Source: Clostridiales bacterium (GTDB taxonomy: Bacteria > Bacillota > Clostridia > Lachnospirales > Lachnospiraceae). Taken from it: DNA of 5,877 nucleotides. Shown here piece after piece: positions 4,020 to 5,877 of the stretch. The stretch is taken from the NCBI GenBank assembly GCA_020859965.1, contig JAJBVF010000149.1:1-5877 (forward strand), written 5' to 3'. The position numbers and the translations under genes were made by a program. The stretch's first letter is position 1, and every line of letters starts with the position of its first letter. Below the pieces are notes generated by a model. It saw nothing but the letters and a program-made list of their open reading frames with translations. It did no database searches and had not been told where the DNA came from.

Positions 4020-5877
4020 GTCGTGAAGACCTCCTTCTCACATAATTTTCCTGTGTAGCCGATCGTAAACATCGGGCTGAACGCATATCCCTCTTTGATG
4101 TAGCCAGCCTTGTCCCGACCCTCGCAGGTCATGGAAACGTTCGTTTCGATCGGAGGTACCACGCAGGCTGCGCGGTCCGCACCAGCCAAAGATGCCTCCC
4201 GGCATTTGTATTCATAAGGAATTTCCATCTTTTCATTCCCCTTGGTCAGGCTCAATGTCAGGCTGGACATATCCTCCGTGTACTCGGTCGTGCCATAGCA
4301 GCCCACCATATATTCATTGATGGTGATTTCAGCAACTGCGCCTTCTTCTGCCGGTGTGATCGAGAGCACTTTGCGGTCGATACGGATCTTACCTGTACCC
4401 TCAATAAAGGTCATCACTGTCTGAAGCTTTACGGTCAGATCAGAAAATTCGATGTCTACCGGGTCGAGCGTCAGGATACGATTCTTCGACACATTCTCAC
4501 CGCTGCATCCGATGCCCGCGGTTTTGTTTTCTCCCGTGACGGAAGCTGATGGCTCTGCAGTCACCGCTCCTTCCTTTGCTGCACCGGCAGTCTGCTCTGA
4601 CGCAATGTCTGCATCGGAAAGAATCTCCTCCGAGAAATGTGCCTTTGTCCGGCAAAGGCAAAGGTCTACTTCCTCGCCATTGTGGCAGATCTTCGCACTG
4701 CGGATGGTGCCTTCACCTGCGTAGTGGGTGAAATATCCGGCACGGTATTTTTCCTGGATCAGGAACGGATAGCTCGCGTCCTGGATATGCGGCGTGCCGA
4801 TGCCGACCGGCCAGTTCAGCTTTGCCACATACGGCCGCAGGTCAACGATCGCACCACCCTGATCCATATTCACTCCCGCGCGAAGATACGGGTCGCAGTA
4901 CCAGAATACCTGCTTTTTGCTTCCGTACAGAATGTCTCTCCAGAGTGCGCACTCCGGCTCGGTGTAGGTCTTTTTCTGACGATAGTAATCCGCAAACTCG
5001 CTCATCGTCATATCGATCAGCTGCCCTTCATTTTTCAGCTTGCCATAGTAAGCGCAGCCGTCCTCGTAGGATTTGAGCAGCAGCTCATACGGCGATTCCC
5101 AGCGGCCCATCTTATTCATCCAGCCCGGTCCGACAAACATCATATTATAGGAATAGCCGTTGTTGAACTTTGCCAGATAATGATACTGATCGATCAGATT
5201 GTAAAGATAAGGGTACTCCCAGGTATCCGTATCATAAATCATACCGCGCAGGACATTCTGCGGATGAGTACCGAAATTTGAGCCATTGCCATCGTAGCAG
5301 GCGATCAAATCGCGGCTCAGATGCGGAATCGCTACGATACCGGAATCCTCCGCCTCATTTGCCGCCGGAGCGTGCGTGTTCTGCTTCGACGGAATCCACG
5401 GCGCCCAGGGGCCTCCGTCCATAAACGTATACCAGCTGTTGTTGCAGGTATGATATGCCTTTGGCCCTTCCTCCCAGCAGGTCGCCACTGCGCACTTGAC
5501 GGATGGATACTGCTCTTTGATATAATTAATCAGCTCCGCATCCATATAATAGGAGCCGGTCGATTCCGGATAAAAGCCAAATTTCTCATAAAACTTCTCA
5601 AACACATCCTGGACGATTGCCTTTTTGTCTTCCATGGAAAACATCCAGATGCAGAAATCTTTCGTCTTATATTTCTCGCGGAATTCCTTGCACGGCAGAC
5701 CGAGCAGCGTAAGACCGATCTCATCTCCATATTTCTCATGATGCTCCTTCGCCAGAGCTACCGCCTCGTCATTAAAAAGGCTGGCATAAGTCATCTCAAT
5801 TGTCGTTTTCAGGCCATTCTTAGGCGCGCATTCCTGCTGTGTTTTAAAAATGTCAAGACTCTCCGTCAGAAGCGCTT
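3992..5877 (-). CDS. Deacetylase/glycosidase-barrel-like protein, 5' end outside window
   Basis: The frame is open to the right edge: 27 codons with no stop precede the Met at 5794 (reading LKTTIEMTYASLF across it), so that Met is probably internal and the gene starts outside the window. At least 627 residues are present; numbering here is from that Met. Residues about 1-360 resemble the (beta/alpha) barrel of the polysaccharide-deacetylase/GH57-like superfamily: GDEIGLTLLG (23-32), FGFYPESTGSYYMDAELINY (72-91), WIPSKQNTHAPA (133-144), PHLSRDL (157-163), THPQNV (176-181), FVGPGWM (220-226) and DQGGAIVDLRPYV (311-323). A beta-rich C-terminal part (about 360-600) follows, interrupted by a low-complexity Ala/Glu/Ser/Gly stretch (about 393-437). 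The DUF3863/DUF3864 group is one possible home, from memory and unverified. No characterised function can be assigned; activity on a glycan is inferred from the fold resemblance and the GH53 neighbour. Whether it has a signal peptide cannot be seen. Confidence 0.7.
   Translation of the reverse strand, partial: ALLTESLDIFKTQQECAPKNGLKTTIEMTYASLFNDEAVALAKEHHEKYGDEIGLTLLGLPCKEFREKYKTKDFCIWMFSMEDKKAIVQDVFEKFYEKFGFYPESTGSYYMDAELINYIKEQYPSVKCAVATCWEEGPKAYHTCNNSWYTFMDGGPWAPWIPSKQNTHAPAANEAEDSGIVAIPHLSRDLIACYDGNGSNFGTHPQNVLRGMIYDTDTWEYPYLYNLIDQYHYLAKFNNGYSYNMMFVGPGWMNKMGRWESPYELLLKSYEDGCAYYGKLKNEGQLIDMTMSEFADYYRQKKTYTEPECALWRDILYGSKKQVFWYCDPYLRAGVNMDQGGAIVDLRPYVAKLNWPVGIGTPHIQDASYPFLIQEKYRAGYFTHYAGEGTIRSAKICHNGEEVDLCLCRTKAHFSEEILSDADIASEQTAGAAKEGAVTAEPSASVTGENKTAGIGCSGENVSKNRILTLDPVDIEFSDLTVKLQTVMTFIEGTGKIRIDRKVLSITPAEEGAVAEITINEYMVGCYGTTEYTEDMSSLTLSLTKGNEKMEIPYEYKCREASLAGADRAACVVPPIETNVSMTCEGRDKAGYIKEGYAFSPMFTIGYTGKLCEKEVFTTWLNLEKAN
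4030..4036 (-). promoter_or_regulatory. Strong ribosome binding site of the zinc-ribbon gene
   Basis: AAGGAGG on the minus strand lies 10 nt before the ATG at 4019 and inside the coding sequence of the preceding gene. It fixes the zinc-ribbon start and shows that this small gene is independently translatable despite the 28-nt overlap. Confidence 0.85.

Noticed and set aside
4637..5281. 214-codon open frame on the + strand
   Set aside because: It is antisense to the large barrel-like protein and shows no recognisable motif.
5794..5794. Met codon as true start of the large protein
   Set aside because: The frame stays open for 27 more codons to the window edge, the residues there read naturally into the barrel fold, and the sequence just before the Met (AAAACGACAATTGAG) has no good Shine-Dalgarno.

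Overview
The window looks like chromosomal DNA of a low-to-mid GC Gram-positive anaerobe, most likely a gut Clostridia of the Lachnospiraceae type. The support is the purine-rich Shine-Dalgarno sites (AGGAGGG, AAGGAGG), extended -10 promoters, a DUF402 protein of the kind common in that family, a chromosomal TraX-like membrane protein and glycan-degrading enzymes. The taxonomic call is inference; no rRNA or other marker gene is present.

Left part (1-1671), + strand. Two independent single-gene units sit here. The first is a DUF402 family protein (188-694) behind an extended -10 promoter. The second is a small secreted Ser/Thr/Lys-rich protein with an Ig-like first half (812-1570), behind a near-consensus promoter (TTGTAC-17-TATAAT). 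A rho-independent terminator (about 1619-1671) ends this unit and fills the gap to the converging operon.

Right part (1672-5877), - strand. Four genes form a tightly packed operon read from right to left: a large deacetylase/glycosidase-barrel-like protein whose 5' end lies beyond the right edge; a 77-residue zinc-ribbon protein; a GH53 endo-beta-1,4-galactanase without a signal peptide; and a TraX-family membrane protein. The junctions are a 28-nt overlap, a 4-nt gap and a 23-nt overlap, and each downstream gene has its Shine-Dalgarno inside the preceding gene, so translational coupling is likely. The operon promoter is not in the window.

How the genes may work together (inference): the GH53 enzyme points to use of beta-1,4-galactan or its oligosaccharides, apparently inside the cell. 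The large upstream protein may be a second carbohydrate-active enzyme. TraX-like proteins are multi-pass and acyltransferase-like, so a glycan-modifying role is possible. The zinc ribbon has no obvious carbohydrate role. Both soluble enzymes carry an acidic, Ala/Ser/Pro/Glu-rich insertion. No mobile element, CRISPR array or RNA gene was seen. The operon is the most interesting part, but nothing here proves a new system.
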